From contig CAJQQE010000001.1 in NCBI GenBank assembly GCA_905480395.1, positions 35,984 through 99,983 of the forward strand: a stretch of DNA of 64,000 nt. Reading direction: 5' to 3'. Shown here piece after piece: positions 17,556 to 26,798 of this stretch. The notes under the pieces were generated by a model. That model was given only the letters and a program-made list of their open reading frames with translations, searched no databases and was not told the DNA's origin. A program made the position numbers and the translations under genes. Numbering within the stretch: position 1 is the stretch's first letter; each line of letters opens with the position of its first letter. The stretch comes from an uncultured Phycisphaerales bacterium (lineage in GTDB: Bacteria; Planctomycetota; Phycisphaerae; Phycisphaerales; SM1A02).

Positions 17556-18530
17556 TCAAGGACGTCGGTACCCGACGACCAGCCCGCGGTGTCCCCCGTC
17601 GCCAGGATCGAAGGTCTCTAGACTCGTAGGCATGCGATCGAGCGGCGCGAAGGCGAAGTCGATCCGTAGCCACCCGCGCTCCCGAGGCCAAGTACCACCC
17701 CATCCACGACCAACTTTCGTGAAGACATCGTGGAATCCCGGAATCAGAAGCCCTAGTTCCGGAGTTCTTGGAGTTGCATTGAAATCACCCACGAGAAGGT
17801 CAATCGGTGATCGTGCTTCCACGGCGGCGTCAAATTCGACAGCGATACCCGCGGCCAGATCCCGAAGGCTTTCAGACCGATTCACCGCGAGGTCAGAGGG
17901 AAGGTCGACGACGAGAATTCTTTTTGGAAACGATGAATTGTCCGTGCTCTCGAAAGTAACTTCCATTGCTTGAGTCTCGCCCTTGGCAACGATCCGTCTC
18001 ATGGATCTGATGGCCGTTCGCGACGCGACAAAGAAGTTTCCGGATCTCCGAAAGAACCGGCCGGTCGGCGCCGCTTTTTCAACGGCTCGCCACGTGAGCG
18101 GGATCCAACCAGGATTGACGATCACGGCGATCTCAGAATCCATGGCGACGAGCTGTTCGACCACTGAGCCCACGACTCGCGATCCCGGATCTTGCGAATT
18201 CAGAAACAACACCGTGGCGTCGCCCTGGGCCGACCGCGCCGGGAATCTGAGATCCCGATGAAGGGTGCCCCAGAGCGGACCAACGACTGCCAGGGCCGCC
18301 GCGAGCACGAGCGACCAAGACGTGGCCCGGCGGCTCATTGCGAGAATGCACAACGCTAAAGTTGAGCAGAATCCAACCAAGGCCAGCCACACCCAATCTG
18401 GAATCCAAACCAAGGCTTGCCACCGACCCCCCAGCCTGCTGGCGAGTGGCGATAGCAGCCACCCGACATCGAAGAGCCACGCCACCAAGATTGGCCAAAC
18501 TGCCAATGAAGACATGGTCATCGCTTTCAT
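17556..18530 (-). CDS. Membrane-anchored endonuclease/exonuclease/phosphatase (EEP) family protein
   Basis: About 324 residues with three N-terminal hydrophobic segments (near VWPILVAWLFDVGWLL, WVWLALVGFCSTLALCIL and SLVLAAALAVVGPLW), followed by an EEP-fold domain probably outside the membrane. Visible motifs are GDFNATPRT near residue 268 and IDFAFAP near 302. The last motif reads GGHRGLVV where most members have SDHxP, so the residue before the catalytic His is Gly instead of Asp. The upstream part (TVLFLNSQDPG) lacks the usual N-x-W pattern. The ATG at 18530 has AAGGGG 7 nt ahead and gives a clean membrane start; the frame is open further upstream. The family acts on phosphodiesters, but activity here is uncertain. 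Confidence 0.78.
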   Translation of the reverse strand: MKAMTMSSLAVWPILVAWLFDVGWLLSPLASRLGGRWQALVWIPDWVWLALVGFCSTLALCILAMSRRATSWSLVLAAALAVVGPLWGTLHRDLRFPARSAQGDATVLFLNSQDPGSRVVGSVVEQLVAMDSEIAVIVNPGWIPLTWRAVEKAAPTGRFFRRSGNFFVASRTAIRSMRRIVAKGETQAMEVTFESTDNSSFPKRILVVDLPSDLAVNRSESLRDLAAGIAVEFDAAVEARSPIDLLVGDFNATPRTPELGLLIPGFHDVFTKVGRGWGGTWPRERGWLRIDFAFAPLDRMPTSLETFDPGDGGHRGLVVGYRRP

Positions 18531-18822
18531 GCCATGCCCCTTGCCGGGTTCGGAGTCTCGTCGGTTCATCGCGTCCATCGGTGCCAAATCGGCAGAACAC
18601 CCCCCAAGACACCCCTTGAATTGGGCGAGAATCGGGGGTTCTTTCTGGCATCGGCCTTGCAACCTCTTTTAACGGACCCCCAAAGGCTCCAACACTCAGA
18701 ATCCTCGGTTGACTCCCCGGCCCTCCGGTCGGATCGCGAATCGTCCCCCTGAAGTTCCGATGGCTCATCGGACGGACGACGACGCGAGCGGAGCCGAGGA
18801 ACAGAAAGGTTTGAATACACCC

Positions 18823-20751
18823 ATGTCAGAGTCCAATAGCAAGATCATCGGAATCGACCTCGGAACCACCAACTCCGTGGTGGCCGTCATGGAGGGCGAA
18901 CGCCCGACCGTCATCATCAACTCCACCGGGAATCGGACGACGCCCTCGGTGGTCGGATTCACCGACAAAGGCGATCGGCTGGTCGGGCAGGCTGCCCGGC
19001 ATCAGCAGGTTACCAATCCCAGCAACACGGTCTTCTCCATCAAGCGATTCATGGGCCGCCGTCACAACGAGGTCCAGCACGAGGAGAAGCTCGTCCCCTA
19101 CAAGGTCGTCGGCGGCGGCGAGGATCTCGTCTCTGTCAATGTTCGCGACAAGGAATTCACACCGCCGGAAGTGTCGGCGATGATCCTCCGCGACCTCAAG
19201 AAAACGGCCGAAGATTACCTCGGAGAGACCGTTGACCGTGCGGTCATCACGGTCCCGGCGTACTTCAATGATGCGCAGCGTCAGGCGACCAAGGATGCCG
19301 GCGAGATCGCCGGTCTGAAAGTCGAACGGATCATTAATGAACCGACCGCGGCGGCCCTCGCCTACGGCCTTGAAAAGAAGAAGAACGCGCGGATCGCGGT
19401 GTTCGACCTCGGCGGCGGTACGTTCGACGTCTCGATCTTAGATGTTGGTGACGGGGTCTTCGAAGTGCTCTCCAGCAACGGCGACGGCCACCTCGGCGGC
19501 GACGACTTCGACCAGCGATTGATCGACTTCATCGCGGACGAATTCAAGAAGGCCGAAGGAATCGACATCCGCAGCGATGCCATGGCCCTCCAGCGTCTGA
19601 AGGAAGCAGCCGAAAAGGCAAAGATCGAGTTGTCCCAGCAGATGGAAGCCCAGGTCAATCTTCCCTTCATCACCGCAGATCAGAACGGTCCCAAGCATCT
19701 TCAGGTGACCGTGACCAGAGCCACTTTCGAGTCGATCTGTAGTGATTTGTTCGATCGACTTCGCGGTCCTTGCGAACAAGCGCTGACTGATGCGAAGATC
19801 AAGCCCTCGGACATCGCCGAAGTGGTGATGGTCGGTGGATCCACTCGGATCCCACAGGTTCAAGAGGTTGCGAAGGAAATCTTCAAGACGCCCGAACTCG
19901 ATCGCTCCATCAACCCCGACGAAGTGGTCGCGATCGGTGCCGCGATCCAGGGCGGCGTGCTGCAGGGTGATGTGAAGGACGTGCTCCTCCTCGACGTGAC
20001 GCCACTGTCTCTCGGGGTCGAAACGCTCGGCGGCGTGATGACGCGTCTGATCGAACGAAACACGACCATTCCCACATCCCGCAAGGAGACGTTCTCCACC
20101 GCAAGCGACAATCAGGGATCAGTCACGATCCACGTCCTTCAAGGCGAACGCGAATTCGCCAAGGACAATCGAACCCTCGGCCAATTTGATCTCACCGGAA
20201 TTCCGCCCGCTCAGCGGGGGACGCCCCAGATCGAAGTCGAATTCTCGATCGATGCGAATGGCATTCTGAGCGTCTCCGCGACTGACAAGGCGACTGGCAA
20301 GAGTCACAACGTCGAGATCAACGGTTCGAGCGGACTCCCCGAAGAGGAGATCGAGCGAATGAAACTCGAGGCCGAGCAGAACGCCGAGTCGGACAAGGCC
20401 AAGCGAGAGCTGGTCGAGACTCGAAACCGAGCCGAGCAGGTCGCCTACTCGACTCGCAAGAGCCTCGAAGAGCACGGCGACAAGGTGGAAGCGGACGTCC
20501 GAGCTGAAATCGAATCCGCGATTGCCAACCTTGAGGACAAGATCTCCGGCGAAGACAAGGCCGCCATCGAGGCAGCCCTGGCCAACCTTGAGAAGGCCGC
20601 CGCTGAACTTGGTAAAGCCGCGTACGACGCTGCCGCTGCCGATGCCGCCGCTGCCGAAGATGGTTCGACGGCCGATTCTGCCTCTGGGGCTTCCGGGGCC
20701 GCTGATGGCGACGATGTGATCGATGCCGATTTCGAGGTGAAAGACGAGTGA
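18823..20751 (+). CDS. dnaK: Molecular chaperone DnaK (Hsp70)
   Basis: ATP-dependent chaperone of 642 residues, the usual length. The nucleotide-binding domain has [17 protein letters not shown] at the start, [13 protein letters not shown] near 170 and [16 protein letters not shown] near 190. The inter-domain linker appears as [15 protein letters not shown] near 390, followed by the substrate-binding domain and a helical lid. The C-terminus is Ala/Asp-rich and ends with an EEVD-like acidic tail (DADFEVKDE). The frame extends upstream to 18709, but the ATG at 18823 gives the canonical N-terminus. No CIRCE element (TTAGCACTC-N9-GAGTGCTAA) is visible upstream, and dnaJ, grpE and hrcA are not adjacent. 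A strong hairpin follows. Confidence 0.98.
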   Translation: MSESNSKIIGIDLGTTNSVVAVMEGERPTVIINSTGNRTTPSVVGFTDKGDRLVGQAARHQQVTNPSNTVFSIKRFMGRRHNEVQHEEKLVPYKVVGGGEDLVSVNVRDKEFTPPEVSAMILRDLKKTAEDYLGETVDRAVITVPAYFNDAQRQATKDAGEIAGLKVERIINEPTAAALAYGLEKKKNARIAVFDLGGGTFDVSILDVGDGVFEVLSSNGDGHLGGDDFDQRLIDFIADEFKKAEGIDIRSDAMALQRLKEAAEKAKIELSQQMEAQVNLPFITADQNGPKHLQVTVTRATFESICSDLFDRLRGPCEQALTDAKIKPSDIAEVVMVGGSTRIPQVQEVAKEIFKTPELDRSINPDEVVAIGAAIQGGVLQGDVKDVLLLDVTPLSLGVETLGGVMTRLIERNTTIPTSRKETFSTASDNQGSVTIHVLQGEREFAKDNRTLGQFDLTGIPPAQRGTPQIEVEFSIDANGILSVSATDKATGKSHNVEINGSSGLPEEEIERMKLEAEQNAESDKAKRELVETRNRAEQVAYSTRKSLEEHGDKVEADVRAEIESAIANLEDKISGEDKAAIEAALANLEKAAAELGKAAYDAAAADAAAAEDGSTADSASGASGAADGDDVIDADFEVKDE

Positions 20752-20794
20752 GTTCATCCCGCCCGAGGTGATGATCTCAACCGATGATGACCCG

Positions 20795-20827
20795 CAGGAC
20801 GGAGCCTTGGCAAAGGGCTCCGTCCTG
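20795..20827 (+). terminator. Hairpin terminator after dnaK
   Basis: A perfect 12-bp stem (CAGGACGGAGCC / GGCTCCGTCCTG) with a 9-nt loop, 43 bp after the dnaK stop. It is followed by a T-containing but not uniform tail. Confidence 0.75.
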
Positions 20828-21139
20828 TGTTCGTTCTCACCTTTTGGCCTCCACCCGCCACGAGGACGAGCCGACGTGGCGAAAGGCCCCGAGTTGATTG
20901 GGGTTCTTGCGTAAGATGCCCTCGCAACGGCACTTGCGACCGAAGAAACCCTCGTGAATCTGGCCGGATCGACCATCGAAGCGATCTTCAAGCCGATCGA
21001 AATCGGCCGGACCCGCTACAATAGGTGGGCTCGACAAGACGCCTGCCCGGTCCGGATCCCGGCGATCCGGCAACCGCACCCATTGATTGGCCACCTGGTT
21101 TCAAGTGCAGGCATCATTACCCGAGCACCCCTTTCGCCG
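20828..21139 (+). other. Upstream region of ptsI
   Basis: These 312 bp hold no gene I can support, although the ptsI frame is open through part of it. A TACAAT hexamer at 21017-21022 is a possible -10 box without a clear -35; it would give a leader of about 110 nt. Confidence 0.4.
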
Positions 21140-22897
21140 ATGGAAGTGATTCGCGGCATCCCCGTTTCGTCCGGCATCGTGTTCGGACGCGTCTTTCGCC
21201 TCGGTAAGGCCGAGCAAAGGGTGTCGCATCGCCGAATCGAGCCTGCCGACGTCAAAATGGAGATCGAACGGGTCGATTCCGCATTCGAAGAAGCCATCGG
21301 CGAACTTGAACAGCTCCGAGATCGGACACGGGTCCAACTTGGGGCCGAGCCGGCCAAGATCTTCGAGTTTCATGTCGGCCTCCTTCGAGACCCATCTCTC
21401 CGCGATCCCATTCGCGCTCGGATCCAGACCGACTTGGTGGTCGCGGAATGGGCGGTCGCCGACCAGTTTCGAACCATCGCGGACCAGTTCGCCGCCATGG
21501 GTAGCGACGTCTTCGTTCAGAAGACGGCGGACATCATGGACCTCGATCGACGGGTCCTCGACAAACTCATGGGTGAGACCACGAGTCGACTCGCGAACCT
21601 GACCGAGCCGGTGATCATCGTTGCCCACGAGCTGACGCCCAGCCAGACCGCCGGGATGGATCGTAAAAAAGTGCTGGGATTCGCCACCGACGCCGGCGGC
21701 CGGACCAGTCACGTCTCCATCGTCGCACGAGCCATCGACATTCCGGCTGTGGTCGGCTGCCACCGGGTCACCCGCGCCGTCGAGAACGGTGACCTCCTCA
21801 TCGTGGATGGTGACGCAGGCACCGTGATCATCGATCCCGATGAAGAGACGATCTCCGACTACGAGGCTCGCCAATCGAAAGTCAGCGAATTCCGCGAGGG
21901 GCTGCGGAAGACGGTCGGCCTCGAACCGATCACCACCGACGGCGAAATGGTGACGCTGCTGGGCAACATCGAATTCCCAGATGAAATCGAATCGGTGCTG
22001 GCCAACGGCGGCACTGGCGTGGGGTTGTATCGGACCGAATTTCTCTATCTGACCAGCGGCCACGCACCGAATGAACAGGCACACCTCGATGCCTATCTCC
22101 AGGCGATCCAAATGCTAGATGGTCGCCCACTGGTCATTCGCACTCAGGATCTCGGCGCCGACAAATACACGCAATCGCAGTCGGAGGAACCAGAACGAAA
22201 TCCGTTCCTCGGATGTCGCTCGATCCGTTACTCGCTGCAGAACGTTCCCGAGTTCAAGATTCAGTTGAGAGCCATCCTTCGAGCCGCCGCCGCTGGTCCC
22301 GTGAAAGTGATGTTCCCCCTGATCTCCACGGTGATGGAGATTCGTCAGGCGAAGATGCTCCTTGCGGACGTCGCCGAGGAACTCGACGAGGAGGGCATCG
22401 AACGAGGAACCGACGTCCGAATAGGAATGATGGTCGAGGTCCCTTCAGCAGCCCTGATGGCCCGGGCCTTTGCCCAAGAAGTCGAGTTCTTCTCAATCGG
22501 CACGAATGACCTCATTCAGTACACCTTGGCCGTCGATAGAGGCAATGAGCGGGTGGCCAATCTGTACACCGGTGCCAATCCGGCGGTCCTCCAGTTGATC
22601 AAAAGCGTCATTCGGGCCGCCAGACGTCGAGAAGTGGACGTCTCCCTCTGCGGTGAGATTGCCGGCGAGCCGATCTACACCATGTTGCTGTTGGGCCTCG
22701 GGTTGCGTACACTCTCCTTGGTACCGAGCCAGATTCCCCTCATTAAGAAGGTGGTCAGGTCGGTCTCAATAACCCATTGCGAACGAATCGCCCGAAAGGT
22801 CGGAACGTTTGATTCTGAGCGGCAGGTTCTTAACTATCTCCGCGACGAGCTTAGAAAAATCGACCCCGGATCCCCCGGCGGATGGACCGCCGAGTAA
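21140..22897 (+). CDS. ptsI: Phosphoenolpyruvate-protein phosphotransferase (PTS enzyme I)
   Basis: Enzyme I takes phosphate from PEP onto a His and passes it to HPr. The 585-residue protein starts EVIRGIPVSSGIVFGRVF, the usual EI opening. The phospho-accepting His lies in GGRTSHVSIVAR near residue 190, matching E. coli His189. The C-terminal PEP-binding barrel shows GVGLYRTEFLYL, FFSIGTNDLIQYTLAVDR and the catalytic Cys in SLCGEIAGEP. The upstream extension to 20954 is in frame but not conserved. There is no GAF domain, so this is EI rather than EI-Ntr. No HPr or EII gene lies in the window, so its role may be regulatory or served by distant genes. Confidence 0.95.
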   Translation: MEVIRGIPVSSGIVFGRVFRLGKAEQRVSHRRIEPADVKMEIERVDSAFEEAIGELEQLRDRTRVQLGAEPAKIFEFHVGLLRDPSLRDPIRARIQTDLVVAEWAVADQFRTIADQFAAMGSDVFVQKTADIMDLDRRVLDKLMGETTSRLANLTEPVIIVAHELTPSQTAGMDRKKVLGFATDAGGRTSHVSIVARAIDIPAVVGCHRVTRAVENGDLLIVDGDAGTVIIDPDEETISDYEARQSKVSEFREGLRKTVGLEPITTDGEMVTLLGNIEFPDEIESVLANGGTGVGLYRTEFLYLTSGHAPNEQAHLDAYLQAIQMLDGRPLVIRTQDLGADKYTQSQSEEPERNPFLGCRSIRYSLQNVPEFKIQLRAILRAAAAGPVKVMFPLISTVMEIRQAKMLLADVAEELDEEGIERGTDVRIGMMVEVPSAALMARAFAQEVEFFSIGTNDLIQYTLAVDRGNERVANLYTGANPAVLQLIKSVIRAARRREVDVSLCGEIAGEPIYTMLLLGLGLRTLSLVPSQIPLIKKVVRSVSITHCERIARKVGTFDSERQVLNYLRDELRKIDPGSPGGWTAE

Positions 22898-23402
22898 CCG
22901 GGAAGTCAGCAATAAAGGACCGCTTCGACCGGACGTAGATCGTTCTTGTTGAAGAGGGACGTGAATCAGATGACCGCGGAACGAAAGCTCCCTGGTCTCA
23001 GCAGGTGACGAAGAGTCACCGCCCTCGACAGGGTGACGTCGACGCGACGCCCCCCGACTCCCTGACCTCTTCTCAGAGGACGCCCCGATTCTCGGTGGCG
23101 AGGCAGTCTCGGGATCGCCGACCGACGCCGGATCTCCGGCCCCTCCGATCGCGGATGACTTCGAATTGGCTCTCGGTTGAAATCGGGCGATCCGGATCAT
23201 TCGGATCAAATCGAACGACCACCAGTCCGCGACCGACCTAGTCGACCGCGACGAGCACCCCCCGGCACCCACGCGGTGCTTGGAAGACCTGCATCTGAGA
23301 AAGCCACCCCGCCGGCACGATCATCGTGCACGAGGGCGACGGTAGCCAGGCGTTTCTCCAGCCAGGACGAACAAATCCGTACGAGCGGTCATGGAGACGA
23401 CC
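22898..23402 (+). other. Long structured leader upstream of the RNase E gene
   Basis: About 505 bp without a supportable gene. Several short hairpins are visible: GGTGAC/GTCACC at 23004-23020, AGCACC/GGTGCT at 23254-23280, and a GCACGAT-C-ATCGTGC palindrome at 23315-23329. A long structured 5' UTR would match E. coli rne, whose leader mediates autoregulation by RNase E (established for E. coli; inference here). No RNase P, SRP or tmRNA signature was seen. Confidence 0.45.
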
Positions 23403-26400
23403 ATGACCCCGATTGAAGAACAGGCAGACGCCAACGAATCACAAGATTCGGCGAGCAGCCCGACCCAGAGTCACGATGCGACGACCGATGCATCGGATTC
23501 GAGTACCACCAAAAAGGTGACGACCAAGAAAAAGACCACCCGCAAGGCTCCGGCCAAGAAGGCGGCCAGCAAGTCCCCCGCTGCCAAGAAGACGACCCGC
23601 AAGACCACCAAGAAGACGGTGACTCCGAAGGCCGAAGCCGCCGATCCCGCCGATCCCGCCACGGACACCACTGAATCTTCCAACGGCCCAGCGCCCACCG
23701 AAGCACCGGTCAAGAAGAAGACCCGTCGTCGATCGAGACGCACGACCAAGGCCGAAACTCCAAGCGAACCCACCGAGAATCCAGAGGCTGGCGACGCCCC
23801 AGAGGAGACCGCCGCGCCCCAAATCATCAGTGAAGGATCGTCAGACGAGACCGCCACGCCAGAGCTCAGCAGTGATGGTTCGCCAGATGCCAGCGAAACC
23901 TCGAGGAAGAAGCGACGCCGACGTGGTTCGAGGCGGACCAAATCGACCGACGACCTAAAGGCAAAGGCCGACGGCGTCGAATCTGCCGAAGAGACCGACG
24001 CCGGCTCCGACTCCGACGCCGATTCCGACTCGAATATCGAGAATGACGCCGCGGATTCATCGAGCGAAACTGAATCGAAGACCGACGCCGTCAAGAAGAG
24101 CCGACCCCGCCGTGAGTGGCGCCGGCCCGATCGTGCCGCGATCGAAGTGACCCCGACCGGACCCATGGCGGCTCCAGGCAGCCGAGTCATGCTCATCGAC
24201 GACGTTCCGGGTGAGTCGTGCCGAATCGCGATTCTGGAAAAAGGACGCCTCGAAGAACTCTTCGTCGAACGAACTCAGAGCGCCACCATGGTGGGCAACA
24301 TCTACAAGGCGCGGGTGGTCAACGTGGAGTCGGCTATTCAAGCCGCCTTTGTCGACTATGGCGAAGGAATGAACGGATTCCTCCACGTCTCTGATCTCCA
24401 TCCCCGGTACTTCCCCGGTGGAGACAAGACCGAGAACGTCGGACGCAAGACCCCCCGCCGGGAGCGGCCTCCGATCCAGGATGCCCTCAAGAAGGGTCAG
24501 GAGATTCTCGTGCAGGTGCTCAAACAGGGCATCGGTACCAAGGGACCAACGGTCACCAGTTACCTCTCGATTCCCGGCCGACTCCTGGTGATGATGCCGG
24601 GTATGGACCGAGTGGGCGTCAGCCGTAAGGTCGACGATGAACAGCGCGACAAGATGCGGAAGATCCTTGATCAACTGGATCTTCCCGACGGATTTGGGTT
24701 CATCGTCCGGACCGCGGGTTACGACAAGACCAAGACTGAGCTCAAGCGCGACGCCGCTTTCTTAAAGCGACTCTGGACGCAACTCGAGAAGCGAATGGAC
24801 CGCGTCGGCGCACCGTCGCAGCTCTACACCGAAGGCGATCTCATCATCCGGACCATCCGGGATGTCGTTGATGCATCGATTGACTCGATCGTGATCAACA
24901 GTCCGGAAGGCTTCGAGCGAGCTCGAACTTTCCTCTCGGTGGTCTCGCCACGGACGGGACCAAAAGTCCGCTTTTATGATCATCCCGTTCCGCTCTTCGA
25001 TGCCTTTGGCGCCGAACGTCAGATCGAGATGATCCATGCCCGCGAGGTGCCGTTGAAGTCCGGCGGCGCGCTGGTGATTGACCAAACTGAAGCCATGGTC
25101 GCCATTGACATCAACTCCGGTCGGAGCCGAGGGGCCCGGGACGCCGAAAGCAACGCCGTCTCCACCAATCGGGAAGCCGCCGACGAAATTGTCCGTCAAC
25201 TTCGACTTCGAGACCAAGGCGGCCTCGTGGTCTGTGACTTCATCGATATGCGATTCAGTCGCAATCGAAAGGAGATTGAAGATCGACTTGCGGAGAACCT
25301 CCGACAGGACCGAGCCCGAACGACGTTCCTTCCGATCAGCGAATTTGGTCTGATCGAGATGACGCGACAGCGGATTCGACCCAGCATCCGAACGCAATAT
25401 TTCGCACCGTGCAGTTCCTGCGACGGTCTCGGCGAGATCCGAAACCCCGACTCCGTGGCGGCCGATGCCGTGCGGCGATCCGCGAGGGTGCTCTCAGTCG
25501 ACAAGGTGTACCGCATCGAACTGGTGTGCGGCATCAGGGTTGCCAGCGCGCTGCTGAGCGGCCATCGGCGGCGGATCGACGATCTGGAACGAAAAAGCGG
25601 CGGCCAGATCGACATCCGGATCTCCGAGCAGATCGGCGGAGATCGTTTCGACCTCTACGCCTACGACGATCGCAACGCCGATATCGACCTCGCACGCCTT
25701 CCGGTGCTCAAGACGCCAATCCTCGAGGAGCTGGTCGAGTTACTTCCGGATCTCGCCGAACCAATCGCGTCAGAAGAAGCAGAGACGAAGGACGACGGTG
25801 ACGGACGGCGACGGCGGCGGCGGCGGCGCAGTAAGCCCGTGCCGGCTGATGTCGTCTCGATTGCCATGGCAGGCGGATTTGACCTCGATGATGACGACGA
25901 GGATGAAGACGACGAAACATCCACGAATCAAGGTGGAACTTCCACGTCTTCCGAGCCCGACGGCCGCGGGCGGGAAGATGGGGAAGAAGGCGGCGGCAAG
26001 CGTCGGCGCCGACGTCGCCGACGCGGACGCGGCGATCGCAATGGTGACGAGGCCGCCGGGGATCGCGCCACCACGCGACCCACATCGGCACCAGCCACCG
26101 AGCCAGAATCAGTGCCCGAAACCGCCCCCGAGCCGACACTTCCGGTTCGAGTCCACGCCATGGCCAAGGACCTCGGCATTACGAGCAAGGAGATTCTGAC
26201 CGCGGTCGCGGAACGACTGTCCGAAGTGGAACTCAAGAACCACATGTCCTCTATACCGGGCGATTTCGTCGCCGCGGTGCGTGCGTTCTTCCTCCCGGAA
26301 GAAGCCGCCGCAGAACAAGAAAAGGTGGTTGATTCCGACCAGACCGCGGATCAGACTTCCGAAGAACCGGAACTCGACGAAAACGGCGAGCCCAAGCGCA

Positions 26401-26735
26401 AGCGCCGACGCCGACGCCGTGGCGGTCGACGAAGACGACGGTCCGAAGAATCCGAAGACCGCACTGGTGAAGGCTCGGAAGAGCGTTCAGGCTCGACAAC
26501 CGACACCAGATCGCCGGAGGCCACCGCGGAAGATGCCGCATCCGACAAAGTGGCGGTGGTCGCGGAGACCCCGAAGCCCCGCGTCGGCGTCACTGCCGTC
26601 GAAAAGAAGACCCCGGTAATTTCGGTCGTCGAAACTACCCCGGTGGACATGAAGAGCGAGCCTCGAAAACGCTCGCTCTACGGCGGCCGGCATCAGCGGA
26701 GAGGACCAGGCCAGTCCACCCCGAGTGATCGCTGA
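23403..26735 (+). CDS. rne: Ribonuclease E/G with long basic/acidic extensions and an IF2-N-like domain
   Basis: Endoribonuclease of about 1110 residues that probably initiates mRNA decay and rRNA processing. Residues 1-255 are low-complexity: Lys/Thr/Ala-rich histone-H1-like repeats, then Glu/Ser-rich and Arg-rich blocks. The S1 domain begins near 262 (ESCRIAILEKGRLEELFVE). Catalytic Asp motifs are VAIDINSGRSRG near 567 and VCDFIDMRFSRNR near 612; the zinc-link Cys pair is CSSCDGLG near 668. After about 790 come Arg/Glu/Asp-rich tails of the kind that scaffold degradosomes. Within them, near residues 912-963, VRVHAMAKDLGITSKEIL...NHMSSIP closely resembles the IF2 N-terminal domain of B. subtilis IF2. 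GGAG stands 6 nt before the ATG at 23403; an ATG at 23391 overlaps that site. Confidence 0.93.
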   Translation: MTPIEEQADANESQDSASSPTQSHDATTDASDSSTTKKVTTKKKTTRKAPAKKAASKSPAAKKTTRKTTKKTVTPKAEAADPADPATDTTESSNGPAPTEAPVKKKTRRRSRRTTKAETPSEPTENPEAGDAPEETAAPQIISEGSSDETATPELSSDGSPDASETSRKKRRRRGSRRTKSTDDLKAKADGVESAEETDAGSDSDADSDSNIENDAADSSSETESKTDAVKKSRPRREWRRPDRAAIEVTPTGPMAAPGSRVMLIDDVPGESCRIAILEKGRLEELFVERTQSATMVGNIYKARVVNVESAIQAAFVDYGEGMNGFLHVSDLHPRYFPGGDKTENVGRKTPRRERPPIQDALKKGQEILVQVLKQGIGTKGPTVTSYLSIPGRLLVMMPGMDRVGVSRKVDDEQRDKMRKILDQLDLPDGFGFIVRTAGYDKTKTELKRDAAFLKRLWTQLEKRMDRVGAPSQLYTEGDLIIRTIRDVVDASIDSIVINSPEGFERARTFLSVVSPRTGPKVRFYDHPVPLFDAFGAERQIEMIHAREVPLKSGGALVIDQTEAMVAIDINSGRSRGARDAESNAVSTNREAADEIVRQLRLRDQGGLVVCDFIDMRFSRNRKEIEDRLAENLRQDRARTTFLPISEFGLIEMTRQRIRPSIRTQYFAPCSSCDGLGEIRNPDSVAADAVRRSARVLSVDKVYRIELVCGIRVASALLSGHRRRIDDLERKSGGQIDIRISEQIGGDRFDLYAYDDRNADIDLARLPVLKTPILEELVELLPDLAEPIASEEAETKDDGDGRRRRRRRRSKPVPADVVSIAMAGGFDLDDDDEDEDDETSTNQGGTSTSSEPDGRGREDGEEGGGKRRRRRRRRGRGDRNGDEAAGDRATTRPTSAPATEPESVPETAPEPTLPVRVHAMAKDLGITSKEILTAVAERLSEVELKNHMSSIPGDFVAAVRAFFLPEEAAAEQEKVVDSDQTADQTSEEPELDENGEPKRKRRRRRRGGRRRRRSEESEDRTGEGSEERSGSTTDTRSPEATAEDAASDKVAVVAETPKPRVGVTAVEKKTPVISVVETTPVDMKSEPRKRSLYGGRHQRRGPGQSTPSDR

Positions 26736-26798
26736 GCGAGCGACCGACCTGAAGACGCATGCCCTGCAAAGGTCCTGAGACTGAAGAAGCCGAACACG

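Noticed and set aside
21101..22111. 336-codon minus-strand open frame
   Set aside because: Antisense to ptsI; no recognisable domain.
22766..23272. 168-codon minus-strand open frame upstream of rne
   Set aside because: Overlaps the ptsI end and has Ser/Gly/Arg-rich composition without motif; the region is better read as an rne leader.
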